64,000 bases of DNA from Flavobacterium beibuense F44-8. GTDB lineage: Bacteria > Bacteroidota > Bacteroidia > Flavobacteriales > Flavobacteriaceae. Under the pieces are notes generated by a model. The model did no database searches, was not told the origin of the DNA, and worked only from the letters and a program-made list of their open reading frames with translations. The position numbers were made by a program, and so were the translations under genes. Shown in pieces: positions 24,507-33,534 of the stretch; position 1 is the stretch's first letter, and the number at the start of each line of letters is the position of its first letter. The DNA lies in NCBI RefSeq assembly GCF_000769915.1, contig NZ_JRLV01000001.1:310001-374000 (forward strand), in the 5' to 3' direction.

Positions 24507-26072
24507 TTATTTAGCGATATTAACCGCTCTTGTTTCACGGATAACCGTAATTTTTACCTGTCCCGGGTAAGTCATTTCTGTCTGGATTTTGTGTGAAATC
24601 TCAAAAGATAAGTTAGCAGCCATTTCATCGCTTACTTTTTCACTTTCTACAATTACACGAAGCTCTCTACCTGCCTGGATAGCGTAAGCACTCTTAACAC
24701 CACCAAATCCGTAAGCGATATCCTCAAGGTCTTTAAGACGCTGAATGTAAGAGTCAAGAACCTGTCTTCTTGCGCCCGGTCTTGCACCAGATATAGCATC
24801 ACAAACCTGTACGATAGGAGAAAGTAACGATTTCATTTCGATTTCGTCGTGGTGAGCACCAATAGCGTTGCAAACCTCTTCTTTCTCACCATACTTCTCT
24901 GCCCACTGCATACCAAGTAATGCGTGCGGAAGATCACTTTCTGTATCCGGCACTTTACCTATATCGTGAAGTAAACCGGCTCTTTTTGCAAGCTTAACGT
25001 TAAGTCCAAGTTCTGCAGCCATAAGACCGCAAAGTTTAGCCACCTCACGCGAGTGTTGTAATAAGTTTTGTCCGTAAGAAGAACGGTACTTCATTCTACC
25101 AACAATTTTGATAAGCTCTGGGTGTAATCCGTGAATGCCAAGGTCAATAACAGTACGTTTACCTACTTCAATAATTTCGTCTTCAATTTGTTTAGCTGTT
25201 TTAGCCACAACCTCTTCAATACGTGCAGGGTGAATCCTACCGTCTGTAACCAGTTTGTGTAACGCTAAACGCGCAACTTCCCTTCTAACAGGGTCAAAGC
25301 ATGAAAGGATGATAGCCTCCGGAGTATCGTCCACAATAATTTCAACTCCTGTAGCAGCTTCAAGGGCACGGATATTTCTACCCTCACGACCGATGATTCT
25401 ACCTTTCACATCATCAGATTCAATGTTGAATACAGATACACAGTTTTCCACTGCTTCTTCTGTACCTACACGCTGAATAGTGTTAATGATAATCTTTTTA
25501 GCTTCCTGATGCGCTGTAAGCTTAGCCTCTTCGATAGTGTCCTGAATGTGGGACATAGCGGTAGTTTTGGCTTCAGCTTTAAGGCTTTCCACAAGTTGGT
25601 TTTTAGCTTCTTCGGCAGATAGTCCTGATATAACCTCAAGTTGTTCTACCTGGCTTTTGTGTAGCTTGTCTATTTCCTGTTGTTTCTTGTCAAGGAAATC
25701 TATACGGTTATCGTAATCGGCAACCTTTTTATCAAGTTCGTCGTTAAGCTTTTTGTTTTTAGCAAGCTCATTTGAAACCTGAGATTCTTTATCACGTGTT
25801 CTTTTTTCTGCCTCGGCAATTTTTTTGTCTTTGCCAAGTATTACCTGTTCATGTTCGGCTTTAAGCTCAAGGAATTTTTCCTTAGCCTGAAGTAATTTAT
25901 CCTTTTTAATGGCTTCGGCATCTGTCTTGGCATCCTTCAATATTGATGCCGCCTCCTTCTTCGCATTCTTGATTAGGGTGGATACGTTTTTCTTCTCAAG
26001 AATCTTCGCGATCCCGAATCCGATCCCTAAACCGGCGAAACTGCCAATAATTATAAATAGTGTCGAGTCCAT
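24507..26072 (-). CDS. rny: Ribonuclease Y
   Basis: Membrane-anchored endoribonuclease that starts mRNA decay. 521 aa: N-terminal membrane helix ([20 protein letters not shown]), a long coiled coil (about residues 28-170), a KH RNA-binding domain ([20 protein letters not shown]) and an HD catalytic domain ([36 protein letters not shown]). All motifs are intact and the length fits the family. It lies downstream of the 6S RNA candidate and zapA on the same strand. Confidence 0.96.
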   Translation of the reverse strand: MDSTLFIIIGSFAGLGIGFGIAKILEKKNVSTLIKNAKKEAASILKDAKTDAEAIKKDKLLQAKEKFLELKAEHEQVILGKDKKIAEAEKRTRDKESQVSNELAKNKKLNDELDKKVADYDNRIDFLDKKQQEIDKLHKSQVEQLEVISGLSAEEAKNQLVESLKAEAKTTAMSHIQDTIEEAKLTAHQEAKKIIINTIQRVGTEEAVENCVSVFNIESDDVKGRIIGREGRNIRALEAATGVEIIVDDTPEAIILSCFDPVRREVARLALHKLVTDGRIHPARIEEVVAKTAKQIEDEIIEVGKRTVIDLGIHGLHPELIKIVGRMKYRSSYGQNLLQHSREVAKLCGLMAAELGLNVKLAKRAGLLHDIGKVPDTESDLPHALLGMQWAEKYGEKEEVCNAIGAHHDEIEMKSLLSPIVQVCDAISGARPGARRQVLDSYIQRLKDLEDIAYGFGGVKSAYAIQAGRELRVIVESEKVSDEMAANLSFEISHKIQTEMTYPGQVKITVIRETRAVNIAK

Positions 26073-26099
26073 AGTTTGTTTTTATGTAAGTATATATAT

Positions 26100-26262
26100 A
26101 AAAAAAGCCTACATCAGGAAGATTGTATAAACTCGTGAATGACAAGTTTTGAGCTAACTCGCTGTTCAAGGATCTGCTCGGGGCAGCATGCTTTAGTAAC
26201 GATGATTCACCCATTTTAATTTGTTAGTGTTGAGTTTATCAAATATGTGCTAATGTAGGCAG
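26100..26262 (-). ncRNA. ssrS: 6S RNA candidate (Flavobacteria type)
   Basis: The 220-bp gap between rny and zapA folds on the minus strand into one long rod of about 160 nt. The closing stem GCCTACAT (26260-26253) pairs with ATGTAGGC (26114-26107) and is followed by a T-run, i.e. an intrinsic terminator. Inside, GATAAACTC pairs with GAGTTTAT, then comes an unpaired AT-rich bubble, then an apical arm closed by GTGAAT/ATTCAC. Closing stem, central bubble and apical stem are the 6S RNA architecture, which mimics an open promoter and binds RNA polymerase. The zapA neighbour matches the usual 6S context in other phyla. The T-run on this strand only fixes the strand. Confidence 0.75.
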
Positions 26263-26291
26263 TATTTTTGACGTATTTTTAAGAACGTATT

Positions 26292-26588
26292 TTATTTATC
26301 ATCGAGAAGATTACCCAATTTTTCATCCATTAACTGGAGTTTTTCAAAAGCATCTTTGACATCGGTAAACTTGTCTATCTGCTTTTGTTCTATTTGTGCG
26401 GCAAACTGTAAGGCGCACATTGCCAGTACATCCTGCTTGTCTCTCACGGCATAACTCTCTTCAAACTGCTTGATCATGGCATCAATTTTTTTAGAGGCGC
26501 TTCTCAGTCCCTCTTCCTGCGACGGTGTTACTGTTAACGGGTACACCCTGTCGGCAATTGATATCTTTATTTTAAGTTTATCATCCAT
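26292..26588 (-). CDS. zapA: Cell division protein ZapA
   Basis: A 98-aa FtsZ-ring cross-linking protein. N-terminal globular part (KIKISIADRVYPLTVTPSQE, EGLRSASKKIDAMIKQFEES) and C-terminal coiled coil, as in ZapA. It sits 6 bases after the upstream coiled-coil gene and about 30 bases before the 6S RNA candidate, on the same strand. ATG at 26588. Confidence 0.9.
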   Translation of the reverse strand: MDDKLKIKISIADRVYPLTVTPSQEEGLRSASKKIDAMIKQFEESYAVRDKQDVLAMCALQFAAQIEQKQIDKFTDVKDAFEKLQLMDEKLGNLLDDK

Positions 26589-26594
26589 TTCATG

Positions 26595-26885
26595 CTAGTC
26601 AGAAAGTTGAGCTATGCAATAATCAATCTCGCGGATTAATGAATTTATTTTGAGTTTTGTTTCTCGTTTATTATCGTCACTGCCCAGTAATGAATTAGCT
26701 GTTTTTAAGGTCTCAATGTGTTTTTCCAATGAGGCAATCTGTTCAGCCTGACTGTGGATTACCGAAGCCGATTGGGCTATTTTGTCCCTTAACTCCTGAT
26801 TTTGCTGCTCAAGCACGGCCTGTTTTTGGACCAGCTTATTTAGCTTATTTTCAAGAGAATCAACTATTTCGGATAGTCCGTTCAT
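26595..26885 (-). CDS. Small coiled-coil protein upstream of zapA (ZapB-like by context)
   Basis: A 96-aa protein that is almost entirely coiled coil (EIVDSLENKLNKLVQKQAVL, then QASVIHSQAEQIASLEKHIE-type heptads). The ATG at 26885 was chosen; the longer frame uses a TTG at 26894. It directly precedes zapA with 6 bases between them, so they are co-transcribed. Its size, structure and partner suggest a divisome coiled-coil protein comparable to ZapB, but sequence homology to ZapB is not claimed. Confidence 0.8.
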   Translation of the reverse strand: MNGLSEIVDSLENKLNKLVQKQAVLEQQNQELRDKIAQSASVIHSQAEQIASLEKHIETLKTANSLLGSDDNKRETKLKINSLIREIDYCIAQLSD

Positions 26886-27066
26886 TACAGTCAATTTTCA
26901 TTACATTATTCTACAAAGTTAATATTACTTTAATTAGAAACAATAGTTTGTTATAAAAAATGTTGAATTGTGTTAAGATTGTATGTAATAATTTGCTATG
27001 TAAACAGTTATAACAAACACGGGGCGTTAAGCTTTTTTTAAGACGCTTTTTTCATATTTTAGCCTT

Positions 27067-28785
27067 ATGAGAATTTTCTTTTTACTACTACTTTCAACTA
27101 CAGCACTGTTTGCCCAGGAAAATTATCCGGAAAATTATTTCCGTTCCCCAATGGATTTGCCGTTGCACCCTTCGGGGACTTTTGGAGAGTTAAGGCGTAA
27201 TCACTTTCATGCCGGAATAGACTACCGTACCCAACAGAGGGAAGGATTACCTGTATATGCGGCTGCCGATGGTTATGTATCACGGATAAAAGTGTCCAGT
27301 TACGGGTATGGTACAGCTTTGTATATAGATCACCCAAACGGATATACCACGCTTTACGGGCACCTTAGTAAATACGCACCTGAAATTGAGGCCTATGTTA
27401 GAGAAAAGCAGTATGAAAAGAAAAGCTTTGATATAGAACTGTTTCCTAAACCGGGTGAGCTACCTGTTACAAAAGGAGAGCTTGTTGCCCTTTCGGGTAA
27501 TACAGGAGGATCGGGTGGACCTCACCTTCATTTTGAGTACAGGGATACTAAAACCGAAGAGATTATTAATCCGTTATTCTTTGGTCTTAATAAAATAATG
27601 AAGGATGGGCAAAAGCCTACTGTTTATGGTGTTATGGCTTATGCTTTAGAAGATAAGGCAGTGGTGAACGAGTCGGAAAAACCGGTTGCCCTGAATCTTA
27701 AACTTTTAAAGGACGGGACTTACCTTACAGATAAAATTTATGCCCGCGGTGTTATGGGGTTCTCCATAAATGCTACCGATAAGAGTACGGGGAGTCTTGG
27801 TAATAACGGGGTTTTTAAAATAGAGACTTTTATAAACGGAAACCGTGAGTTTAAGGTGGTTTTTGATCAGTTTGCTTTTGATGAGAGCAGGTATATCAAT
27901 AATTTTATTGATTATCAAAAATACAATGCTACCAAACAACGTTACCAAAAACTCTTTATCAATACACCTTATACGCTTGGCGTGATTAGGGATAATACGA
28001 CCAATGGTAAAATTGATATTAAGGAAGGCGAAACAATAAACTACCGCATTGAGGTTTCTGATTTTCACGGAAACAAACGTATAGTAAACGGAAGTATAGA
28101 GTATAGCGACAAACCGGCGACTATAACCCAGCCTAAAAAAGTTACGCCTTATTTTGTAAAGGCAGCAAATGATAACAGTTATACGAAAGATGGTGTTTCG
28201 GTATTTATACCGGCACATGCACTGTATGAAGATTTTTACATGGATTTTGATGTGAAAGATTCCATACTTTACCTGCATGATGATTCGGTGCCTGTACATG
28301 GCAATATAACAGTTTCGTTTGACGTTAGCTATTTGTCTCCCGAAGTGCTGCAAAAAACATTTATAGCAGGGGTAGATGGTAAAAGGCTATTGTATAACAA
28401 TAGTTACATGGAGAATGGCAGGCTTACGGCTAAGGTAAGATACCTGGGGCAGTTTAAACTGGCACAGGACGATACAGCTCCTAAAATTTACAGTGCAAGC
28501 TTTGCCGAAGGAAAATGGTTAAGCAGTAAAGATACTTTTAGCCTTAAAATAAGTGACGACCTTGCAGGTATAGCCACATTTGATGCATGGCTGAATGGTA
28601 AGTGGATATTAATGCATTATGATTACAAGACCCGAATAATATTTCATAATTTTAGCGACGGAATTGTGGACGAAGGGCGTAACGATTTGAAAGTTACGGT
28701 TACAGATAATGTAGGAAATTCTACTACCTTTGAGACGCATTTTTTCAGAACACAAAAAACAACATCTGTTGAAAAAGATAAATAA
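27067..28785 (+). CDS. M23 (LytM) family metallopeptidase, exported
   Basis: A 572-aa protein with signal peptide MRIFFLLLLSTTALFAQ. The LytM domain is at the N-terminal end: zinc ligands His48 and Asp52 (NHFHAGIDYR), GYGTALYIDHPNGYTTLYGH, and the HLH motif (GGPHLHFEY; His153 catalytic, His155 zinc). All catalytic residues are present, so it should cut peptidoglycan peptide bridges in the periplasm. The C-terminal 400 residues are Ig-like beta domains without a clear name. The next gene, a TonB-dependent receptor, overlaps its 3' end. Confidence 0.92.
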   Translation: MRIFFLLLLSTTALFAQENYPENYFRSPMDLPLHPSGTFGELRRNHFHAGIDYRTQQREGLPVYAAADGYVSRIKVSSYGYGTALYIDHPNGYTTLYGHLSKYAPEIEAYVREKQYEKKSFDIELFPKPGELPVTKGELVALSGNTGGSGGPHLHFEYRDTKTEEIINPLFFGLNKIMKDGQKPTVYGVMAYALEDKAVVNESEKPVALNLKLLKDGTYLTDKIYARGVMGFSINATDKSTGSLGNNGVFKIETFINGNREFKVVFDQFAFDESRYINNFIDYQKYNATKQRYQKLFINTPYTLGVIRDNTTNGKIDIKEGETINYRIEVSDFHGNKRIVNGSIEYSDKPATITQPKKVTPYFVKAANDNSYTKDGVSVFIPAHALYEDFYMDFDVKDSILYLHDDSVPVHGNITVSFDVSYLSPEVLQKTFIAGVDGKRLLYNNSYMENGRLTAKVRYLGQFKLAQDDTAPKIYSASFAEGKWLSSKDTFSLKISDDLAGIATFDAWLNGKWILMHYDYKTRIIFHNFSDGIVDEGRNDLKVTVTDNVGNSTTFETHFFRTQKTTSVEKDK

Positions 28786-31258
28786 GTTATTTACACTGAT
28801 GCTTTTTATGCTCAGTGCTGTGGCTTTTGCCCAACAAAAGCCGATACTATACGGAATTCTCTTAGACGAAAACAGGCAGCCTATTGAAGGAGTTAATGTT
28901 TATTATGCCGATATTGAAGGTACGGTAAGAACAGTATCTGACGCTAATGGTGTTTATAAAATTTTAATTCCTATTGACAGGGAAGTTGTAGTTTGGTTTG
29001 AACATACCAGCTTTAAGCTGTCATCGCTTGATATTGAAATGGCGGCTAACGATACTGCCGAAATGAATTTTATACTGCTTACAGGTCATACTGAGCTGGA
29101 TAATGTAGTTATTGATAAAAATACTGAAGAAGACCGTATTGAAGGGATTATTAAAGTATCTCCGGCAACCATACGTAAGTTACCTTCGGCATCCGGAGGG
29201 GTAGAGGAGTTTATAAAAATTGTAAGCGGTAATTCCAATAACGAACTTAGTACTCAATATGCGGTTAGGGGTGGTAACTACGACGAAAACCTGGTATATG
29301 TAGAAGATATTGAGATATACCGCCCATTTCTAATCCGTTCAGGGCAGCAGGAGGGTTTAAGTTTTACCAACTCCAGTATGGTGAAAGACCTGAGTTTCTC
29401 GGCAGGTGGTTTTCAGGCAAAATATGGTGATAAATTATCTTCTGTACTTGATATATCCTATAGAAGACCGGAAGAATTCGGGGCACAGGTCGAGGCAAGT
29501 TTCCTTGGTGGTAGCCTTACACTGGAAAGTGCTTCTAAAAATAAAAAATGGAGTGGTATTATAGGCGGACGGTACAGGGATAACAGTCTTTTGGTTAACA
29601 GTCAGCAAACAGAGACAAACTATAAACCTACTTTTGCCGATGTGCAAACTATGGTAAACTTTAAACCTAATGAAAAATGGGAGATAAGTTTCCTGGGTAA
29701 TATTTCCGAAAACAAATACCATTATCAGCCGTTATACAGGCAAACCAACTTTGGTACTATTGATGAGCCTATTGCTCTTCAGATTTTTTATGACGGACAG
29801 GAAAAAGACGAGTACAAAACTTACTTTGGAGCAATAAAGTCAACTTATAAAGTATCTGATGATTTTACCCTTAAGGTTATAGGCTCCCTATACCATACAC
29901 AGGAACAGGAACATTTTGATATTTTGGCACAGTATGCCCTAGGTGAGGTTGATACCAATATAGGGTCGGAAACCTTTGGTGATGTGCGTTTTGCAAGGGC
30001 TGTAGGTTCTCAGTTAAACCATGCCCGTAACAATCTGGATGCGTTAATTGCTAATCTTGAAGTTAAAGGGTATCACAATATTAAAAAGAATAAAATAGAA
30101 TGGGGTGTTAAATATACACGAGAAGACATACGCGACCGTTTATTGGAGTGGGAGGTTATCGATTCTGCCGGATTCTCACTTAATCCGCCTGTTATTGATC
30201 TTCCTGTAAACGATCAGCCTTATAACCCTTATACAGGTCCGCTTGTGCCTTATAACAGTGTTAGGGCGCTAAACTTTACTCAAATCAACAGGATTTCGGG
30301 TTATGCACAGTGGAGCAGAAGAGCTAAAATAGGCGAAAGCGAAATATGGATGAATGCGGGGGTAAGGACACATCAGTGGCAGGTTACCCAAAGAGATGCC
30401 GAAGACGGCGATAGCCAGATAGTAATCAGTCCGCGTGCACAGTTTACTTTAAAACCTAACTGGGAAATGGATATGCTTTTCCGTGTTTCGGGAGGTTTTT
30501 ATTATCAGCCACCGTTTTACAGGGAGTTGAGGGGAAGTGACGGTGCTGTAAACCCTGATGTGAAAGCACAGCATTCCATACATTTTGTGGTAGGTAACGA
30601 TTATAGCTTTAAAACAGATAAGGGTAAGAAATTCAAATTGGTATCTGAAGCCTATTATAAAAAATTGGACGATGTAAATACCTATACTATTGAAAATGTT
30701 AGGATTCGTTACCGTGCCAATAATGATGCGGTGGCTTATGCTTACGGACTTGATATGAGACTTAACGGGGAGCTTGTACCGGGAACTGAATCGTGGCTGA
30801 GCTTTGGCTACATGAGAACAGAAGAGAATATTAACGATAGGGGGTATATTGCCCGTCCTACAGACCAGCGACTTAAGTTTGGTATTCTTTTCCAGGATTA
30901 TGTACCTACGATTCCTAACCTTAAAATGTATCTTAACCTTGTATATAATACAGGACTACCAGGTGGTTCGCCATCGTATGCCGACTCTTATGTGTATCAG
31001 TCACGACTTAACGATTACCGCCGTGCCGATGCAGGTTTTGCTTATGTATTTACAGATGGTACAGAGCAGTTTGAGGACGGACACTGGCTGTCGGTATTTA
31101 AGGAGTTGTCATTAGGTCTTGAAATATTTAATCTTTTCAATAACCAAAATGCTATTACCAATACATGGGTAAGGGATGTGTATACTAAAAGCCAGTATGG
31201 TATCCCTAATTATTTAACATCTCGTGTATTTAGCCTTAAGCTTACCGCAAGAATTTAA
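28769..31258 (+). CDS. TonB-dependent receptor with carboxypeptidase-like regulatory domain
   Basis: An outer-membrane receptor of about 829 aa. Signal peptide KKINKLFTLMLFMLSAVAFA, then a CarboxypepD_reg-like domain (GILLDENRQPIEGVNVYYAD), a plug (ASGGVEEFIKIVSGNSNNEL, STQYAVRGGNYDENLVYVED) and a beta-barrel ending VFSLKLTARI. No good ATG begins the signal peptide: I propose the TTG at 28769, which overlaps the M23 gene by 17 bases; an upstream TTG at 28730 and an ATG at 28799 are alternatives. No SusD-like partner is present, so it is not a SusCD pair. Substrate unknown. Confidence 0.9.
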   Translation: MKKINKLFTLMLFMLSAVAFAQQKPILYGILLDENRQPIEGVNVYYADIEGTVRTVSDANGVYKILIPIDREVVVWFEHTSFKLSSLDIEMAANDTAEMNFILLTGHTELDNVVIDKNTEEDRIEGIIKVSPATIRKLPSASGGVEEFIKIVSGNSNNELSTQYAVRGGNYDENLVYVEDIEIYRPFLIRSGQQEGLSFTNSSMVKDLSFSAGGFQAKYGDKLSSVLDISYRRPEEFGAQVEASFLGGSLTLESASKNKKWSGIIGGRYRDNSLLVNSQQTETNYKPTFADVQTMVNFKPNEKWEISFLGNISENKYHYQPLYRQTNFGTIDEPIALQIFYDGQEKDEYKTYFGAIKSTYKVSDDFTLKVIGSLYHTQEQEHFDILAQYALGEVDTNIGSETFGDVRFARAVGSQLNHARNNLDALIANLEVKGYHNIKKNKIEWGVKYTREDIRDRLLEWEVIDSAGFSLNPPVIDLPVNDQPYNPYTGPLVPYNSVRALNFTQINRISGYAQWSRRAKIGESEIWMNAGVRTHQWQVTQRDAEDGDSQIVISPRAQFTLKPNWEMDMLFRVSGGFYYQPPFYRELRGSDGAVNPDVKAQHSIHFVVGNDYSFKTDKGKKFKLVSEAYYKKLDDVNTYTIENVRIRYRANNDAVAYAYGLDMRLNGELVPGTESWLSFGYMRTEENINDRGYIARPTDQRLKFGILFQDYVPTIPNLKMYLNLVYNTGLPGGSPSYADSYVYQSRLNDYRRADAGFAYVFTDGTEQFEDGHWLSVFKELSLGLEIFNLFNNQNAITNTWVRDVYTKSQYGIPNYLTSRVFSLKLTARI

Positions 31259-31325
31259 TTTTTTGAAACATTTTCTTTATTTTTGATAGAGTATTCAATA
31301 CCCGATACCTAATATGTTGTGACGA

Positions 31326-32054
31326 ATGAAAAAAGCTGTAACTGTTATATTGGCTCTTTCAACTCTTATTGCGGCTTATAGCTGTAAACAGGAAGAAGAG
31401 AAGCCAAAAGTGAAATACATGGAACCTACAGAGGTGAAAAAGCCGGAAAAGAAAGATTCTTCCCAAATTAAGGTTGCCGATTTGCCGGTCCATATGGAAG
31501 GAACAAAATATCTTATACATCCGGTAGGGGATATGCGTATTTACGATAACAGCGCTTACAAAACCTATGGTAGCAGGATGAACGATAATGTGAGTTATGC
31601 TATTTCTAACTACAACCGTTTTGAGCTTACAGGTTATTTTGAAAATCTGAAGTTTCAGCATATAGATTCTACAGCTCTTTATCCGCTTACTGATAAACAG
31701 GTACAGATACAAACAGCAACCTACCTTAATACCATTGCCGAAAGAACCAAAAAGCAATTATTGGTTTACACGTTGGTAGACAGTGATACCAATCAGGATG
31801 GTAAGATTGATGCAAACGATATCAGGTCACTATATATTAGCGATATAAGCGGAGCCAACTTTACAAAGCTTTCGCAGGATATGCAGGAGCTTATTGACTG
31901 GAATATTGTTGAGGTTCAAAACAGGATATACTTCCGTACTATTGAGGATATCAATAAAAACGGTGCTTTTGATAAAAACGATAAGGTGCACTATCAGTTT
32001 TGTAACCTGATAGCAGACGAGTGGGTAGTGGAATCTTACGAGCCTGTAAACTAA
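31326..32054 (+). CDS. Lipoprotein with two EF-hand-like calcium loops
   Basis: A 242-aa lipoprotein: signal MKKAVTVILALSTLIAAYSC with acylated Cys20, then a Lys/Glu/Pro-rich linker and a globular domain. Two 12-residue loops fit the EF-hand/dockerin calcium pattern: D154-TNQDGKIDAN-D165 and D208-INKNGAFDKN-D219. I recognise no named family. A TATTTTTG (31278-31285) upstream could be a -7 box. The stop overlaps that of the converging DUF2971 gene by four bases. Calcium binding is inference from the loops. Confidence 0.75.
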   Translation: MKKAVTVILALSTLIAAYSCKQEEEKPKVKYMEPTEVKKPEKKDSSQIKVADLPVHMEGTKYLIHPVGDMRIYDNSAYKTYGSRMNDNVSYAISNYNRFELTGYFENLKFQHIDSTALYPLTDKQVQIQTATYLNTIAERTKKQLLVYTLVDSDTNQDGKIDANDIRSLYISDISGANFTKLSQDMQELIDWNIVEVQNRIYFRTIEDINKNGAFDKNDKVHYQFCNLIADEWVVESYEPVN

Positions 32055-32749
32055 ATAAGGATATCGCTTTCTAAATCGGATTTTTCGATTTCGAAATTAA
32101 AGCCCAATTGTTCCATTAGCTGAAAAACAAGATTTTTATACCAGTTTTCTGATTTTGGGTGGATGTATATTTTCTCAATGAGTTTATTGATGTCGATATT
32201 GATTTTTACTCCTTCATTAATATTGAGGTTGTGCTTTGCAAGGTTTGATATTATTCTTACCTCCTTTTCGTACTGAAAGCTTTTTCTTTTAAAAAGGAAA
32301 GGGAAGAAGTTGTTATCAAAAGGGATGTGTTCCTTTTTATAGTCTATATATTTTACTTCACCAATATGCTGCTCATAACGCCCTTCGGGGATTAAGGCTT
32401 CCTGTAATCTTTTTACGGTAGACTGTATGGCAAGACCTTCGCTGTTTTGAGTAAATATCTGCCACATGGCATACGATTCATACTCGTTAATATGCCAACT
32501 GCTAATTACTACATTTTTTCGATGGCTCTTGTAATAATCCATAAACTTTGGGTTGTTTTCAGATATCTTTTTAAGCTCTTCATACGTAGGTTCGCTAAAC
32601 GTACCCTCATACTGGTCTTCAAACTTATCTGATCGCGACATAAATAACTGACGGCATAGTAGTAAATCCAGAAACTTAGAAAGATCAAGGTATTTCCATA
32701 CAATGGTATCTGTTTCCGGTAGCGTTATCTGTTCGTTAGAAACATACAT
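32051..32749 (-). CDS. DUF2971 domain-containing protein
   Basis: A 232-aa soluble protein. Order and spacing of WKYLDLSKFLDLLLCRQLFM, SRSDKFEDQYEGTFSEP, NEYESYAMWQIF, GLAIQSTVKRL and FLFKRKSFQYEKEVRI match DUF2971, a family often found in accessory or defence-like loci but of unknown activity. Here it stands alone between the EF-loop lipoprotein and a HAD phosphatase, with no nuclease or toxin partner beside it. Confidence 0.82.
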   Translation of the reverse strand: MYVSNEQITLPETDTIVWKYLDLSKFLDLLLCRQLFMSRSDKFEDQYEGTFSEPTYEELKKISENNPKFMDYYKSHRKNVVISSWHINEYESYAMWQIFTQNSEGLAIQSTVKRLQEALIPEGRYEQHIGEVKYIDYKKEHIPFDNNFFPFLFKRKSFQYEKEVRIISNLAKHNLNINEGVKINIDINKLIEKIYIHPKSENWYKNLVFQLMEQLGFNFEIEKSDLESDILI

Positions 32750-32820
32750 AGGGGAGATGTTATTTGAACTTAAAGTTACGAATGTTTCTGTTACCCCGGT
32801 TAAAATACTGTTATTAGTTT

Positions 32821-33444
32821 TTAACCTTTCAGGAAAATAGGTTTCAGTTCCTTAAAGTGTGATATGGCATAAGTAGCTGAGTCCAGCGGATGCCAATTGA
32901 ACCTGTTGTATAAAACAGTATCTATGCCAAGATCTTTTGCGGCCTGTATTTCTGAGTTTGGATCATCACCAACTACAAGTACTTCTTCCGGTTTATAGTT
33001 GTAACGCTTTAAGATATCTGCAAAAACCTCTTTTTTGCTGGTAAGTACTGGGTTAACCACATGGATCTCTTTAAAGTCATTTTCAATACCCATTTGAGTG
33101 ATTTTTGCTCTTTGCATTTTTTGAAAACCGGTAGTAACTAAAAAACGTTCGGCATCAATAGTTTTGATTTCAGGGTAATCTTCAAAAGGTGCTATGGGTT
33201 CATCGTACCCCAAATTTTCCTGAAGATTTATAGCCTGAGCGGTAAGATCTTCACTAAGTCCGAATTCTTTTGCCACGAGCCTGAAAGGAGTACGCATGGT
33301 TTCCTTTTTTATAGCTTCTATATCCTCATTATGTTTTGCTGTTTCAATAATAAGATCGAAAAGGGGGGCAAATAGTTTTTCTCCTATAGCGTGAACAGGG
33401 TATAAAGTATTATCAAGATCGTAAATTATAGCTTTTTTTGGCAT
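32821..33444 (-). CDS. HAD-family hydrolase (phosphatase)
   Basis: A 207-aa haloacid-dehalogenase-superfamily phosphatase. Motif I YDLDNTLYP (nucleophile Asp9 region), motif II in LVTTGFQKMQ, Lys in TSKKEVF and motif III/IV VVGDDPNSEIQAAKDLG. The small alpha-helical cap lies between motifs I and II. It resembles nucleotide or sugar-phosphate phosphatases such as YjjG/Gph types; the substrate cannot be told. Preceded by a hairpin that separates it from the ABC gene upstream. Confidence 0.87.
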   Translation of the reverse strand: MPKKAIIYDLDNTLYPVHAIGEKLFAPLFDLIIETAKHNEDIEAIKKETMRTPFRLVAKEFGLSEDLTAQAINLQENLGYDEPIAPFEDYPEIKTIDAERFLVTTGFQKMQRAKITQMGIENDFKEIHVVNPVLTSKKEVFADILKRYNYKPEEVLVVGDDPNSEIQAAKDLGIDTVLYNRFNWHPLDSATYAISHFKELKPIFLKG

Positions 33445-33474
33445 GGCAATTTTTATGTAAAATTATTTCATAAT

Positions 33475-33504
33475 AAGAAGAGCTGCAATAGTGCAGCTCT
33501 TCTT
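33475..33504. terminator. Perfect 13-bp hairpin between the ABC exporter and HAD genes
   Basis: AAGAAGAGCTGCA-ATAG-TGCAGCTCTTCTT. It lies after the ABC gene (stop 33535, minus strand). The following minus-strand bases are only moderately T-rich, so it may be a terminator or an attenuator of read-through into the HAD gene. Confidence 0.65.
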
Positions 33505-33534
33505 AACGTATTATTATCATATATCGTTTTAGTG

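Noticed and set aside
27706..28353. 215-codon open frame on the minus strand inside the M23 peptidase gene
   Set aside because: It is antisense to a gene with clear domains, and its translation is rich in Cys/Ile/Arg runs typical of a complementary-strand shadow. No promoter or neighbours support it.
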